From contig NZ_CP131601.1 of the NCBI RefSeq assembly GCF_030685535.1, forward strand, positions 2,852,001 to 2,916,000: DNA of 64,000 nt. The letters are read 5' to 3'. A program made the translations under genes and the position numbers. This stretch comes from Photobacterium leiognathi. Its GTDB lineage: Bacteria > Pseudomonadota > Gammaproteobacteria > Enterobacterales > Vibrionaceae. This document shows, in pieces, positions 50,074-61,010 of this stretch (position 1 is the first letter of the stretch; each line of letters opens with the position of its first letter). The notes under the pieces are model-generated. The model saw nothing but the letters and a program-made list of their open reading frames with translations, was not told where the DNA came from and made no database searches.

Positions 50074-51375
50074 ATGAAAAAGTGGAAGTATTCTGTACTT
50101 AGTCTAATGATGATGGGCATGTCAGCAACCAGCATGGCAGCACCTCAAGAGCTAGATCAAGTTGTCATGACTGTTAACGATGGAGTGATCCTACAAAGCG
50201 ACGTTAACGCAATGCTTAAAACCGTTCATCTAAACGCTGCTGAAGAACACCAACAGTTGCCACCTAATGACATTTTACGTCAGCAAGTGATGGACAAGTT
50301 GATCATGGAAAACTTACAGATCCAACAAGCAAAACAGCTTGGGATCCGTATTGATGATAGTCAGCTAGATCAAGCGATTGCAGATGTTGCTAAACAACGT
50401 GGTATGACTGTCGATCAACTTCGTCAAACATTAGCTAAAGCAGGGATCTCTTACCCTATGTTCCGTGAACAAATGCGTAACGACATGCTTGCATCAGAAG
50501 CGCGCACCGTGATTGTTCGTAAGCGTGTAAATATTCTGCCACAAGAAGTGGATGCGCTAGCAAAACAAATGGCTAAGCAAACACAGCAAAACGTACAATA
50601 CAACATCAGCCAAATTCAGATTCGCGTTGATGAAGATGCTGATAAAGCAGCACGTGATAAAGCTAAGCAAGAAGCAGAAGATATTGTTGCTCAGCTAAAG
50701 AAAGGCGCTGATTTCTCGCAACTGGCTTACCGCTACTCAAAAGGTCCGAAAGCCTTAAAAGGTGGTGAATGGGGCTGGATGAGCAAAGAGGAAATGCCAA
50801 CTATTTTTGCTGATCAAATTCAAAATAATGGTAAGGATGCGATCATTGGTCCATTCCGCAGTGGTGTGGGTTACCACATCCTAAAGATCAACGACGTAAA
50901 AGGCATGCCTAGCGTCTCTGTGGTTGAAGTGAAAGCTCGTCACATTTTGATCAAACCATCAGTGATCCTAAGCGATGCTGCTGCGAAGAAAGAGCTTGAG
51001 CAAATTCGCCAACGTATCATTAGCGGTAAACAAAGCTTTGCTGCAGCAGCGAAAGCTTACAGCCAAGATCCAGGTTCAGCCGCTAATGGTGGTGAGCTAG
51101 GTTGGCAGGTGCCTGATATGTACGCGCCAGCATTTAAAGACAAAGTAGAAACGCTTCCTGTTGATAAAATCAGCGAACCGTTTAAATCAGCGTTTGGTTG
51201 GCACATTGTAGAAGTAGAAGGTCGTCGTAAAGTCGATCGTACTGATGCAGCAATGAAGAACCGTGCAGCACAAATCCTATTTAACCGTAAGTTCAATGAA
51301 GAAGCGCAAACCTGGCTACAAGAGCTGCGTGCTGGCGCTTACATTGAACAAATGAATAAGGTAAATAATGACTAA
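50074..51375 (+). CDS. surA: Periplasmic chaperone / peptidyl-prolyl isomerase SurA
   Basis: Periplasmic chaperone for outer-membrane beta-barrel proteins, LptD included. The signal peptide [20 protein letters not shown] ends near MAA (about 23). The N-terminal chaperone region is at about 24-170. Two parvulin domains follow, beginning near [14 protein letters not shown] (about 175) and [11 protein letters not shown] (about 287), then a C-terminal helix. 433 residues against 428 in E. coli. 45 bases after lptD; its stop overlaps pdxA by eight bases. Confidence 0.96.
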   Translation: MKKWKYSVLSLMMMGMSATSMAAPQELDQVVMTVNDGVILQSDVNAMLKTVHLNAAEEHQQLPPNDILRQQVMDKLIMENLQIQQAKQLGIRIDDSQLDQAIADVAKQRGMTVDQLRQTLAKAGISYPMFREQMRNDMLASEARTVIVRKRVNILPQEVDALAKQMAKQTQQNVQYNISQIQIRVDEDADKAARDKAKQEAEDIVAQLKKGADFSQLAYRYSKGPKALKGGEWGWMSKEEMPTIFADQIQNNGKDAIIGPFRSGVGYHILKINDVKGMPSVSVVEVKARHILIKPSVILSDAAAKKELEQIRQRIISGKQSFAAAAKAYSQDPGSAANGGELGWQVPDMYAPAFKDKVETLPVDKISEPFKSAFGWHIVEVEGRRKVDRTDAAMKNRAAQILFNRKFNEEAQTWLQELRAGAYIEQMNKVNND

Positions 51376-52378
51376 CACAAGTACAGTGACTAACACGCAA
51401 CGGATTGCAATTACCCCTGGTGAGCCTGCTGGAATAGGCCCTGATTTAGTCATTGCCTTGTGTCAGCAAGATTGGCCGCACCAACTTGTCATTTGTGCTG
51501 ACGCACAGGTTATGGTAGAACGTGCGGCTAAATTAGGTTTACCACTAAACATTTTACCCTATCAGCCAGAGCTTGCTGCAAAGCCGCATCAGGCAGGAAC
51601 TATCACAGTGGCACAAATTGATCGTGCTGTTGATGTTATTCCAGGCGAGTTAGACGAACGAAACGGCATGTATGTGCTATCGACGTTACAACGCGCAGCT
51701 GAAGGATGTATGAATGGCGAGTTCGCCGCGCTTGTAACAGGCCCTGTACATAAAGGGGTCATTAACCGAGCAGGTGTCTCATTTAGTGGTCATACCGAGT
51801 TTTTTGCACAACAATCAGAAACCGCACAGGTTGTGATGATGCTTGCTACCGAGGGATTACGAGTTGCGTTAGTTACCACTCACATTCCTCTTGGCTGTGT
51901 ATCAAAAGCCATTACTGAAGCGCGATTAAAGCAAGTAATTCGTATATTACATGCAGATCTTGTCAGTAAATTCGGTATTCCATCACCGAAAATTTACGTG
52001 TGCGGTTTAAATCCTCATGCTGGTGAAGATGGTTGTTTAGGGCGCGAAGAAATCGACGTAATTTCTCCCACTCTGGAACAACTACGCCAGCAAGAGTATA
52101 TGGATCTTATCGGCCCATTACTAGCTGATACTATTTTCCAAGAAAAATATTTAGCTGATGCCGATACGGTATTGGCAATGTATCACGATCAAGGGCTACC
52201 GGTGCTGAAATACAAAGGCTTCGGTAAATCCGTTAACATTACGTTAGGGTTGCCCTTTATCCGAACTTCAGTAGATCATGGTACCGCACTGGAACTCGCA
52301 GGTACCGGACAGGCAGATACAGGTAGCCTTTGGACAGCGCTATCTCACGCCCTCGAATTGGTAGATAAACAAGCATGA
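51368..52378 (+). CDS. pdxA: 4-hydroxythreonine-4-phosphate dehydrogenase
   Basis: NAD-dependent oxidation of 4-phosphohydroxy-threonine in pyridoxal-phosphate synthesis. 336 residues: [20 protein letters not shown] (about 14-33), [10 protein letters not shown] (about 140-149) and the metal-ligand region [17 protein letters not shown] (about 214-230) with the final [13 protein letters not shown] (about 274-286). It overlaps surA by eight bases and rsmA by four, so the three are translationally linked. Confidence 0.96.
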   Translation: MTNTSTVTNTQRIAITPGEPAGIGPDLVIALCQQDWPHQLVICADAQVMVERAAKLGLPLNILPYQPELAAKPHQAGTITVAQIDRAVDVIPGELDERNGMYVLSTLQRAAEGCMNGEFAALVTGPVHKGVINRAGVSFSGHTEFFAQQSETAQVVMMLATEGLRVALVTTHIPLGCVSKAITEARLKQVIRILHADLVSKFGIPSPKIYVCGLNPHAGEDGCLGREEIDVISPTLEQLRQQEYMDLIGPLLADTIFQEKYLADADTVLAMYHDQGLPVLKYKGFGKSVNITLGLPFIRTSVDHGTALELAGTGQADTGSLWTALSHALELVDKQA

Positions 52379-53199
52379 GCAGCGATCAAGTCCATCTAGG
52401 TCACCGCGCCCGTAAGCGCTTTGGTCAGAACTTTTTGAACGATCCGTACATCATTGATGGCATTGTGTCAGCAATTAACCCGAAACCAGGTCAGAACTTA
52501 GTTGAGATCGGCCCTGGTCTAGGTGCAATCACAGAGCAAGTCGGTAAACTAGTTGATAAATTTACTGTTATCGAACTTGACCGTGATCTTGCAGAGCGCC
52601 TTGAGAATCACCCAGATCTAGCTTCAAAGCTAACGATCCACCAAGGTGATGCGATGCGCTTTGACTTTACGCAACTTATTAAAGAAAACAATAAGCTACG
52701 TATTTTTGGTAACTTGCCATACAACATCTCAACCCCTTTAATGTTCCACATTTTTGAATTCCACAAAGATGTGCAAGACATGCACTTCATGCTACAGAAA
52801 GAAGTGGTTAATCGTCTTGCGGCAGGCCCAGGTAGCAAAGCATATGGTCGTCTAACGGTCATGGCACAATACTACTGTCGTGTAATGCCAGTACTGGAAG
52901 TACCGCCAGAGTCTTTCGTACCAGCACCAAAAGTAGATTCAGCAGTGGTACGTTTAACTCCTTACGAAACACTGCCATACCCATGTACTAACCTAAAATG
53001 GTTAGATCGCGTATGTCGTGAAGGCTTTAACCAGCGTCGTAAAACTATCCGTAACTGTTACAAAGCACTCTTCACAGCTGAGCAGTTAGAAGCGCTAGGT
53101 ATTAACCCATCTCACCGCCCTGAAAACATCACTGTTGAACAGTTTGTTGCGATGGCTAACTGGTTAGATGCCAATTACCAAAAAGATGAGAACGCCTAA
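52375..53199 (+). CDS. rsmA: 16S rRNA adenine dimethyltransferase RsmA (KsgA)
   Basis: Dimethylates A1518 and A1519 near the 3' end of 16S rRNA using S-adenosylmethionine, a late step of 30S maturation. 274 residues: [15 protein letters not shown] (about 17-31), SAM-binding [14 protein letters not shown] (about 42-55) and catalytic [15 protein letters not shown] (about 112-126). Overlaps pdxA by four bases. Followed by a terminator. Confidence 0.97.
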   Translation: MSSDQVHLGHRARKRFGQNFLNDPYIIDGIVSAINPKPGQNLVEIGPGLGAITEQVGKLVDKFTVIELDRDLAERLENHPDLASKLTIHQGDAMRFDFTQLIKENNKLRIFGNLPYNISTPLMFHIFEFHKDVQDMHFMLQKEVVNRLAAGPGSKAYGRLTVMAQYYCRVMPVLEVPPESFVPAPKVDSAVVRLTPYETLPYPCTNLKWLDRVCREGFNQRRKTIRNCYKALFTAEQLEALGINPSHRPENITVEQFVAMANWLDANYQKDENA

Positions 53200-53222
53200 A
53201 TTTATTTGAAGTGCGTTACACG

Positions 53223-53258
53223 AAAACCCCGAGAGCCTCACGGTTATCGGGGTTTTTC
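53223..53258 (+). terminator. Intrinsic terminator between rsmA and apaG
   Basis: AAAACCCCGA and TCGGGGTTTTT with a 14-nt internal region, followed by CTTTC. It would uncouple apaGH from the lptD-rsmA transcript. Confidence 0.82.
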
Positions 53259-53318
53259 TTTCTTTGTGTTTGAATAAAGCTAGAATGAAAGAAGATCATA
53301 CACAAAAGGATGTTGTCT

Positions 53319-53702
53319 GTGAGTATAACTTCTCCCCCAACAATCAAATGTTATGTTGTTACCCATTATCTCGCCGATCAATCCGAGCCAGATGAAAACC
53401 GTTACGTTTTTTCCTATACCATCACCATTCATAATCTTGGTCGAGGTCAAGCCCAGCTACTTAAACGCCACTGGTTGATCACCGATGCCAATGGCAAAAA
53501 GTTAGTCATCGACGGTGAAGGCGTGGTAGGTAAACAACCGGTAATTCAAGCAAGTGATGACTATACCTATACCAGTGGTACAATCATCGATACCCCGATC
53601 GGTGTAATGCAAGGCCATTACATAATGGAAGACGGGAACGGTAACAGCTTTAAAGTGGACATATCTCCATTTCGTTTGGCGATGCCCAATATTATTCACT
53701 AG
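53319..53702 (+). CDS. apaG: ApaG/CorD family protein
   Basis: Beta-sandwich protein of the ApaG family, 127 residues from GTG 53319. AAGGA lies seven bases upstream; the ATG at 53310 overlaps it and is rejected as start. Conserved text: RYVFSYTITIHNLGRGQAQLL, GEGVVGKQPVI, and the C-terminal GVMQGHYIMED. Eukaryotic relatives occur in F-box proteins and PDIP38. The bacterial function is unclear; an older link to Co/Mg resistance (corD) exists. 34 bases upstream of apaH. Confidence 0.93.
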   Translation: MSITSPPTIKCYVVTHYLADQSEPDENRYVFSYTITIHNLGRGQAQLLKRHWLITDANGKKLVIDGEGVVGKQPVIQASDDYTYTSGTIIDTPIGVMQGHYIMEDGNGNSFKVDISPFRLAMPNIIH

Positions 53703-53736
53703 CTGTGTCACTCACTTTCCTCAATACGAGAGCACT

Positions 53737-54552
53737 ATGGCAACCTACCTTGTTGGTGATATTCAGGGGTGCTTACCTGATCTAAAAAAGCTCCTTTCTC
53801 AAGCAAACTTCAATCCAGAATACGATCAACTATGGCTTGCTGGCGATCTGGTGGCTCGTGGTCCAGAGTCATTGGAAACCCTACGCTTTGTAAAATCATT
53901 AGGTGATAGCGCCCAAGTAATTTTAGGTAATCACGATTTACATTTACTTGCAGCGGCAAACGGATTAGCACGTTTGAAGCCTAGTGATAAAACCCAAGCG
54001 ATTTTAGAAGCGCCTGACTGCAACGAATTATTAGATTGGTTGCGCCACCAGCCACTATTAGCAGAGCACCCTGACTTTCCTCTTGTGATGGTACACGCAG
54101 GCATTAGCCCACAATGGTCACTGGCAACAGCACGTCAACGAGCCCGCCATGTCGAGGCCCTGCTACAATCCGATCGCTATGTGTGGCTGTTAGAAAACAT
54201 GTATGGCGATGGGCCTGATTTTTGGCAAAAAGATCTGAGTGAATTAGAGCAACTTCGCTATACCATCAATAGCTTTACCCGTATGCGCTTTTGCGAGCCA
54301 GGTGGGCGTTTAGATATGCATTGTAAAGTAGAGCCGGGAAATCCAGATGTCGGCAGTTTAATCCCATGGTTTGAAGTAAAACGTGCAGAGCCGATTGAGA
54401 AAACCATTATCTTCGGTCATTGGGCGGCGCTAATGGGACATACGGATGAACACTGTATCGGGCTTGATACGGGCTGTGTATGGGGTAATAGTTTAACGAT
54501 GCTGCGTTGGGAAGATGGCAAACGCTTTGTTACTGAGTGTCCAATCTATTAA
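53737..54552 (+). CDS. apaH: Diadenosine tetraphosphatase, symmetrical
   Basis: Hydrolyses Ap4A to two ADP and also removes Np4 caps from mRNA in E. coli. 271 residues with metallophosphatase motifs: GDIQGCLPDLKKLL (about 7-20), GDLVARGPESLETL (about 35-48), GNHDLHLLA (about 63-71) and two distal His (VMVHAGISPQW, FGHWAALMGH). Second gene of apaGH. Confidence 0.96.
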   Translation: MATYLVGDIQGCLPDLKKLLSQANFNPEYDQLWLAGDLVARGPESLETLRFVKSLGDSAQVILGNHDLHLLAAANGLARLKPSDKTQAILEAPDCNELLDWLRHQPLLAEHPDFPLVMVHAGISPQWSLATARQRARHVEALLQSDRYVWLLENMYGDGPDFWQKDLSELEQLRYTINSFTRMRFCEPGGRLDMHCKVEPGNPDVGSLIPWFEVKRAEPIEKTIIFGHWAALMGHTDEHCIGLDTGCVWGNSLTMLRWEDGKRFVTECPIY

Positions 54553-54577
54553 CTTGCGTAGTGTTTGAAAATAGAAT

Positions 54578-54605
54578 AATGCCCACCATTTTGTGGGCAT
54601 TATTT
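54578..54605. terminator. Terminator between apaH and folA
   Basis: AATGCCCAC and GTGGGCATT, 6-nt loop, then a T-rich stretch; the two genes are convergent. Confidence 0.85.
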
Positions 54606-54613
54606 ACATTTAA

Positions 54614-55096
54614 TTAATCACGTTCAAGCACAGTAAAGTCCATCGCATACGCATTTTTTTCATCAGCAGCATAGTGCTCTGTACTCACTTGATGCCAGCC
54701 ATCCCCCCATTCAGGAAAGCGTGTATCACCATCAAGATCAGCATCAATGAACGTCAAATACAAACAATCGGCTTGCGCTAAACAAGCTTGGTAAATACTG
54801 CCACCACCGATAATCATCAGCTCTTCAACATCGCCAGCCGCTTGCTTTGCGGCATTAATATCACCGACCACCGTGATCCCTTCAGCATGAAAGTCAGGAT
54901 TTCGGCTGATCACGATATTATGGCGACCCGGTAGTGGACGACCTATCGATTCAAAGGTCTTACGCCCCATCACCACAGGCTTCCCTAAAGTACATTGTTT
55001 AAACCAAGCAAAATCAGCAGGCAAATGCCATGGCATCGCATTTTCTTTTCCAATTACTCGATCATGTGCCATTGCAGCGATCATACTGATCTTCAT
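54614..55096 (-). CDS. folA: Dihydrofolate reductase
   Basis: NADPH-dependent reduction of dihydrofolate, the trimethoprim target. 160 residues: MKISMIAAMAHDRVIGKENA with the Met20-loop MPWHLPADFAWFK (about 21-33), catalytic Asp28 equivalent in LPAD, NADPH loop GRKTFESIGRPLPGRHNIV (about 44-62). Convergent with apaH, as in E. coli. A GGAGAT-type ribosome site precedes the ATG. Confidence 0.96.
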   Translation of the reverse strand: MKISMIAAMAHDRVIGKENAMPWHLPADFAWFKQCTLGKPVVMGRKTFESIGRPLPGRHNIVISRNPDFHAEGITVVGDINAAKQAAGDVEELMIIGGGSIYQACLAQADCLYLTFIDADLDGDTRFPEWGDGWHQVSTEHYAADEKNAYAMDFTVLERD

Positions 55097-55131
55097 CTTT
55101 AGGGATCTCCTTTTAAATTCGTGAAGCTAGG

Positions 55132-55608
55132 TTATACCACAGGACGACGTCGATAGAACAATAATCCCGGCATCGCTAAACCAATCGCTAATGCCGCAAC
55201 AATAAAGATCGCTTTTAATACGTTCTCAATCATCAATCCCCATAATTCCATCGAAAAGCCGCGGTGATTGATCTCGACTATCGCAATCATTGCCTTATAA
55301 GCAAACACGCCGGGTACCATAGGGATCATCGCAGCGACCGTAAACACTTTAGGGTGAGCTAAAAAGCGATGTGACCAATGCACACCAATCATTCCCACCA
55401 CAGTAGCAGCGGCAAGTGTTGCCCATTCAATCGGCATCCCCCAATGCATTAAAAGAAAGCGAGTGCCATGTCCTAATCCGCCACCGATAGCACAGTACTT
55501 CAGCGCTTTTGGCGGTACATTGAACACTAATGCAAAGCCAACCGCAGGGATCATCGCAAATAACATATCATTACCAAGCGCGATCAGAAGCTCCAACAAC
55601 GCATTCAT
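55132..55608 (-). CDS. yjjB: YjjB, ThrE-type exporter subunit
   Basis: Membrane protein of 158 residues, four to five TM helices, homologous to the C-terminal half of the ThrE threonine/serine exporter. ATG 55608 (MNALLELLIALGNDMLFAMI) is chosen; the frame extends 29 codons upstream inside yjjP but is not family-like. It overlaps yjjP by four bases (ATGA). E. coli YjjB works with YjjP in succinate export, so the substrate cannot be read from the sequence. Confidence 0.92.
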   Translation of the reverse strand: MNALLELLIALGNDMLFAMIPAVGFALVFNVPPKALKYCAIGGGLGHGTRFLLMHWGMPIEWATLAAATVVGMIGVHWSHRFLAHPKVFTVAAMIPMVPGVFAYKAMIAIVEINHRGFSMELWGLMIENVLKAIFIVAALAIGLAMPGLLFYRRRPVV

Positions 55609-56408
55609 AATAACCACCCCCACACATTCAGTACGTTCATCGCAGCAACAATACCAATGCAAGTGGCAAGCGTCAGTAAACTCGCCATCGTCCATCGTGC
55701 TAAGCCCATTGATGGATACCCTTTCACCATATCAGCGACCGCATTAATTAAAGGAAAACCCGGTACGAGCATTAAAACGGAAGACGCCATGGCGATAAAA
55801 GGCTTATCGCCTATTTGGTACACCTGAGCAAATCCTGAAATAAGCGTGGTGACAAATGCGGTGAAAGCAAAGTTTATCAAAGGGTTGAAATGACAATGGG
55901 CAATTTCTTGACGGACAAACATACCAATAGAAGAGGCAATAAAGGTAACAAAGAAAACAGGCCAATCGCCACCTGCTAAGCGACTAAATGAAGCACAAGA
56001 AAGGCCGATCATGATGATCACTAATAAACGAGGATAACGTGGAGGCTGAATTAGCTCGAGTTTGTTATGAACATCTCTAAGATCCATTAATCCACGTTCA
56101 GTCAAAATGCAGATCCGTTGGATCTCAGTGACAATCTGCATGTTGATCCCACCGTCTCGGCATTGGCGAGTGGTGGTAATGCAGCTTCCCATGTGACGAG
56201 TGCTAATCACCATTGAACTAGCAGATAGCGATACCTCAACACTTTCTACCCCTAATGCCAGCCCTAAACGTCGTGTTACGTCCATTACCAAAGCGCTTTC
56301 TGCGCCATGCTGTAATAGACGCTGACCAGCCGATATGGCTAATCGTGTAATTTCTCTTTGCTCAGGCTCCGAAAGTGGGACTATTTCACGCTCCATGTAG
56401 CTTGTCAT
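55605..56408 (-). CDS. yjjP: YjjP, ThrE-type exporter subunit
   Basis: 267 residues with a cytoplasmic N-terminal ThrE domain (LQHGAESALVMDVTRRLGLA, about 33-52) followed by about five TM helices, including SSVLMLVPGFPLINAVADMV (about 209-228). Close to E. coli YjjP over its length. First gene of the yjjPB pair; start taken at MTSYMERE, though the Met four residues on is also possible. Confidence 0.92.
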   Translation of the reverse strand: MTSYMEREIVPLSEPEQREITRLAISAGQRLLQHGAESALVMDVTRRLGLALGVESVEVSLSASSMVISTRHMGSCITTTRQCRDGGINMQIVTEIQRICILTERGLMDLRDVHNKLELIQPPRYPRLLVIIMIGLSCASFSRLAGGDWPVFFVTFIASSIGMFVRQEIAHCHFNPLINFAFTAFVTTLISGFAQVYQIGDKPFIAMASSVLMLVPGFPLINAVADMVKGYPSMGLARWTMASLLTLATCIGIVAAMNVLNVWGWLL

Positions 56409-56488
56409 GCCTCATCCATAATGATTGGTTACTTTTCGTACCACTAAGCATATCGGATTAGATCACACTTTATTTTGATAAGGCACAA

Positions 56489-56518
56489 AAAAAGCCGTAC
56501 CTCTCAGTACGGCTTTTT
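56489..56518 (-). terminator. Intrinsic terminator of the obgE unit
   Basis: AAAAAGCCGTAC and GTACGGCTTTTT with a 6-nt loop, just after the obgE stop on the minus strand. Confidence 0.92.
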
Positions 56519-56536
56519 CGACACAATCAAATCAGA

Positions 56537-57742
<1,206 letters not shown>

Positions 57743-57791
57743 TCATGATCACCAATGCATCATGATGTAGTAATACTTGTCATCGACCTGA

Positions 57792-58718
57792 TTATTTGTG
57801 CTGGCGAATAAATTTATGGCCTATAGCACAGCATATCGCACCGCTTACCACTACCATTGCTCCGAGGTAACCCCAGATATTCAGCGTCACCGCTGCAACA
57901 TATTGTGGACAAGCAAGGCTGGCGAGATCGACAAATAATATAGTAAACAAAGGAGTCAGCGTGATCACTGCACTCACTTGCGAGGCTTGCCAACGTGACA
58001 TTGCTTCAGCAAAGGCACCATAGCCAACAAGCGTATTAATACAACAGAACATCAACATCGCAAGTTGACGATCATCCATTGCAAAGATCTGTTCAGGTTG
58101 TGCCATCGGCGTTAAGATCAAGGCACAGATCACATAGATCATCAGCAAAATTTGTGCTGATGTAAACTGCCTTAATAACCACTTCTGTGCAAGGCCATAT
58201 ACCACCCACACAACAGCAGCCGCCACAGCTAAACTCACACCTAGAGTATAACCAGAAAAACTGGTAAACAACTCAATTAAGCGTTCGTTAAAAAACAATA
58301 AAAGGCCGCCAAGTAAACAACTCACACCAATGATCTGATGTTTGGCGAGCTTTTCTTTAAACACCCATGCACTGGTCACCAACAGCCCCACAGGCGCTAA
58401 TTGGATAATGACTTGTACAACAGGTGGATTAAGGTATTGCAACGAGCGATTAAATAGAACGAAATTACCTGCAAGCCCCAAGCTTGCAACCAGTAATATC
58501 AATCCACCTACTCGTCCAATATTTGACACGCTTGGTAACTGTTTTTTCCAGCCTAACAGTAGGCCTAAGCCCACAGAGGCAGTAATAAATCGATACCAAA
58601 CGATGGTAAAAGGGTCCATTACTTCAACAGCTTGCTTCATCGCAATTGGTAACGCGCCCCAAAAGACTGCCGTTGTTAATGCGAGGAAAAAGCCGATCAT
58701 AGGGCCACGATCGCGCAT
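57792..58718 (-). CDS. yhbE: EamA/DMT-family transporter (YhbE)
   Basis: Inner-membrane drug/metabolite transporter family protein, 308 residues, ten TM helices in two EamA repeats (IGFFLALTTAVFWGALPIAM near 8-27; GVSLAVAAAVVWVVYGLAQK near 160-179). ATG 58718 is chosen because GGAGGG lies immediately upstream; the frame extends to 58775 without family support. Position between rpmA and obgE matches E. coli yhbE. Substrate unknown. Confidence 0.9.
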   Translation of the reverse strand: MRDRGPMIGFFLALTTAVFWGALPIAMKQAVEVMDPFTIVWYRFITASVGLGLLLGWKKQLPSVSNIGRVGGLILLVASLGLAGNFVLFNRSLQYLNPPVVQVIIQLAPVGLLVTSAWVFKEKLAKHQIIGVSCLLGGLLLFFNERLIELFTSFSGYTLGVSLAVAAAVVWVVYGLAQKWLLRQFTSAQILLMIYVICALILTPMAQPEQIFAMDDRQLAMLMFCCINTLVGYGAFAEAMSRWQASQVSAVITLTPLFTILFVDLASLACPQYVAAVTLNIWGYLGAMVVVSGAICCAIGHKFIRQHK

Positions 58719-58735
58719 AAACCCTCCAGATATAA

Positions 58736-58763
58736 AAAGCCCCGCCAATAGGCAGGGCTTTAA
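58736..58763 (-). terminator. Terminator after rpmA
   Basis: AAAGCCCCGCC and GGCAGGGCTTT with loop AATA and one mismatch; on the minus strand it ends in TTTTTATA. It lies just before the yhbE ribosome site and would limit read-through into yhbE-obgE. Confidence 0.82.
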
Positions 58764-58784
58764 TCTTCGTGTCAAAGTTGAATA

Positions 58785-59042
58785 TTATTCAGCTTCGATA
58801 GATACGAATTTACGGTTCTTAGGACCTTTAACTTCGAACTTCACTTTACCGTCAGATAGAGCGAATAGAGTGTGGTCTTTACCTAGGCCAACATTGTTAC
58901 CAGCGTGGAACTTAGTACCACGTTGACGAACGATGATGTTACCTGCTAGTACAGATTCGCCACCAAAACGCTTAACACCTAGGCGTTTGCTTTCTGAATC
59001 GCGACCGTTGTTAGTAGAACCGCCAGCTTTTTTGTGTGCCAT
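58785..59042 (-). CDS. rpmA: 50S ribosomal protein L27
   Basis: Ribosomal protein whose N-terminal tail reaches the peptidyl-transferase centre. 85 residues: [20 protein letters not shown], and [19 protein letters not shown] (about 34-52). 18 bases after rplU in the same transcript. Confidence 0.98.
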   Translation of the reverse strand: MAHKKAGGSTNNGRDSESKRLGVKRFGGESVLAGNIIVRQRGTKFHAGNNVGLGKDHTLFALSDGKVKFEVKGPKNRKFVSIEAE

Positions 59043-59060
59043 CTTTAAATTCTCCTGTTA

Positions 59061-59372
59061 TTAAGCGCTGATGCCAGTAATTTTGACTTCAGTGAACCAC
59101 TGACGGTGGCCCATTTGCTTACGAGAGTGCTTACGACGACGGAACTTAACGATTTTAACTTTATCGCCACGACCGTGAGTAACAACTTCAGCAGTTACTT
59201 TACCGCCAGCTACAAAAGGTGCGCCTACAGTAACTTCTTCGCCGTTAGCTACTAGAAGTACTGAGTCGAATTCAATGCTAGCGCCAGTTTCAGCGTCTAG
59301 TTTTTCTAAGCGTAAGGTTTGGCCTTCGCTTACACGGTGTTGTTTACCACCACTTTGGAAAACAGCGTACAT
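59061..59372 (-). CDS. rplU: 50S ribosomal protein L21
   Basis: Large-subunit ribosomal protein binding 23S rRNA. 103 residues, the E. coli length: [20 protein letters not shown], with [20 protein letters not shown] (about 73-92). Lead gene of rplU-rpmA-yhbE-obgE, divergent from ispB, with a clear promoter upstream. Confidence 0.98.
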   Translation of the reverse strand: MYAVFQSGGKQHRVSEGQTLRLEKLDAETGASIEFDSVLLVANGEEVTVGAPFVAGGKVTAEVVTHGRGDKVKIVKFRRRKHSRKQMGHRQWFTEVKITGISA

Positions 59373-59458
59373 GTCTTACTCCGCTTGTCCGCATAGGCCA
59401 TATGCCACGTATATTGGGCTATGGGTATGCGCTTAATCTTGTCATCAATAGGGCGCAG

Positions 59459-59487
59459 ATTCTACGTAAAAATAAGGCTTATGGCAA
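59459..59487 (-). promoter_or_regulatory. Promoter of rplU-rpmA
   Basis: On the minus strand TTGCCA (59487-59482), a 17-base spacer and TAGAAT (59464-59459), followed by a GC-rich start region CTGCGCCC, typical of ppGpp-controlled ribosomal promoters. Confidence 0.78.
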
Positions 59488-59649
59488 GCCATTATGGAAA
59501 GAAAATTGATGAAAAGCTGCTCAACAAAAAAAGTCTTTGAAATAGCGCACGTTGGGGTTATGAAGATAGGGCTGTTTTAGTGTAAGATTCGATTAATCAT
59601 TCGAATCACTTTTCCGCCCTACGTGGCTAACAATCTTGCTGGATGTACA

Positions 59650-60621
59650 ATGGATTTTAAAGCTATCCAAGCGCTCACCGCCAACGATATGGCCCAGGTC
59701 GACGCGAAGATACAAGCGCAACTTAACTCTGATGTTGCTCTTATCAATCAACTAGGTTTCTACATTGTCAGTAGTGGTGGCAAACGCCTACGCCCAATGC
59801 TAGCTGTACTTGCAGCTCGTGCATTAGGTTACGATGGTGAAAAACATACAACTGCAGCCGCTTTTGTTGAATTTATTCACACCGCAACATTATTGCACGA
59901 TGATGTGGTTGATGAATCAGACATGCGTCGTGGAAAAGAAACCGCCAATGCTGCCTTTGGCAATGCTGCTAGCGTACTGGTTGGTGACTATATTTATACT
60001 CGCTCATTCCAAATGATGACAAGCCTACGATCTTTAAAGATCCTCGACATCATGAGTGAAGCTACCAACGTGATCGCAGAAGGTGAAGTATTACAGTTAA
60101 TGAACTGTAACGATCCTGACACGACAGAAGATAGCTACATGCAAGTTATCTACTCAAAAACAGCACGTTTATTTGAAGCATCGACTCAAATCGCAGCAAT
60201 TATTGCAGATGCTCCAGCTGAAATCGAACTTGCCTTCCAAGAGTACGGTCGTTACTTAGGTACAGCATTCCAACTTATCGATGATGTACTTGACTATATT
60301 GCTGATGGTAAAGAAATGGGCAAAAACGTGGGTGATGATTTAGCAGAAGGTAAACCGACGCTACCATTGCTTCATGCGATGCACCACGGTAATGCTGAAC
60401 AAGCAGCGATGATCCGAGAAGCGATTGAGAAAGCCAACGGCATGGAGAAACTAGATGCTATTCTAGCTTGCATGCATGAACATGGCTCACTGGAATACAC
60501 TCAAAAACGTGCAGAAGAAGAAGCAGAGAAAGCCATTGCAGCCTTAGCGCCTATTGCTGACTCTGACTATAAAGAAGCATTAATTGCACTGGCTCATATG
60601 GCGGTACAACGCAATAAATAA
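59650..60621 (+). CDS. ispB: Octaprenyl diphosphate synthase
   Basis: Makes the C40 polyprenyl side chain of ubiquinone and menaquinone from farnesyl-PP and IPP. 323 residues from ATG 59650, where the family begins (MDFKAIQALTANDMAQVDAK); an in-frame GTG nine codons upstream is not supported. First aspartate-rich motif HDDVVDESDMRRG (about 83-95), second QLIDDVLDYIADG (about 209-221). Divergent from rplU, as in E. coli. Confidence 0.96.
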   Translation: MDFKAIQALTANDMAQVDAKIQAQLNSDVALINQLGFYIVSSGGKRLRPMLAVLAARALGYDGEKHTTAAAFVEFIHTATLLHDDVVDESDMRRGKETANAAFGNAASVLVGDYIYTRSFQMMTSLRSLKILDIMSEATNVIAEGEVLQLMNCNDPDTTEDSYMQVIYSKTARLFEASTQIAAIIADAPAEIELAFQEYGRYLGTAFQLIDDVLDYIADGKEMGKNVGDDLAEGKPTLPLLHAMHHGNAEQAAMIREAIEKANGMEKLDAILACMHEHGSLEYTQKRAEEEAEKAIAALAPIADSDYKEALIALAHMAVQRNK

Positions 60622-60643
60622 GCTTTCACTTCACAACGAAAAG

Positions 60644-60668
60644 ACCTGCTATTTTGGCAGGTTTTTTT
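60644..60668 (+). terminator. Intrinsic terminator of ispB
   Basis: ACCTGC and GCAGGT around a short loop, followed by TTTTTTT. Confidence 0.88.
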
Positions 60669-60745
60669 ATACCTCACATCAGACGATCATGATGATCTAT
60701 ACTTTAAATCAACCTATTTCTTTTGCTTATTAGTAGGAGTGAATC

Positions 60746-60937
60746 ATGGAAATAACCCAATTAAAGGTTGGTATGTGGGTAGAATCGTTTCATGGGGTGG
60801 GTAAAGTGATCGGTATTGATCAACAAAACAATGCCGTGATCATTGAGCACAAAGATGATCATCAACTGCGATCTGTGGAATGCAATGAACTCGTTGATCA
60901 GCCACAATTACATACTGGTTGTGATCGATACTATTAA
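60746..60937 (+). CDS. Small conserved-looking protein (63 residues), unknown
   Basis: Begins MEITQLKVGMWVESFHGVGK and continues through VIGIDQQNNAVIIEHKDDHQ. The pattern of a short hydrophobic strand, a glycine turn and alternating strands looks like a small beta barrel of the SH3/KOW kind, but I cannot name a family. GGAG lies seven bases before the ATG, and a terminator follows 27 bases after the stop, so it is a complete single-gene unit. Soluble, no signal peptide. Confidence 0.75.
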   Translation: MEITQLKVGMWVESFHGVGKVIGIDQQNNAVIIEHKDDHQLRSVECNELVDQPQLHTGCDRYY

Positions 60938-60963
60938 GACGGTAAAACGGCGTAGTTAGGTAA

Positions 60964-60993
60964 TAAAAAAGCGACTTATGAAGCCGCTTTTTC
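60964..60993. terminator. Bidirectional terminator between the 63-residue gene and mdh
   Basis: AAAAAGCGACTT and AAGCCGCTTTTT (one A-C mismatch) with loop ATG; A/T runs on both sides. Confidence 0.85.
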
Positions 60994-61010
60994 TCTTTTA
61001 TTTATCGCAA

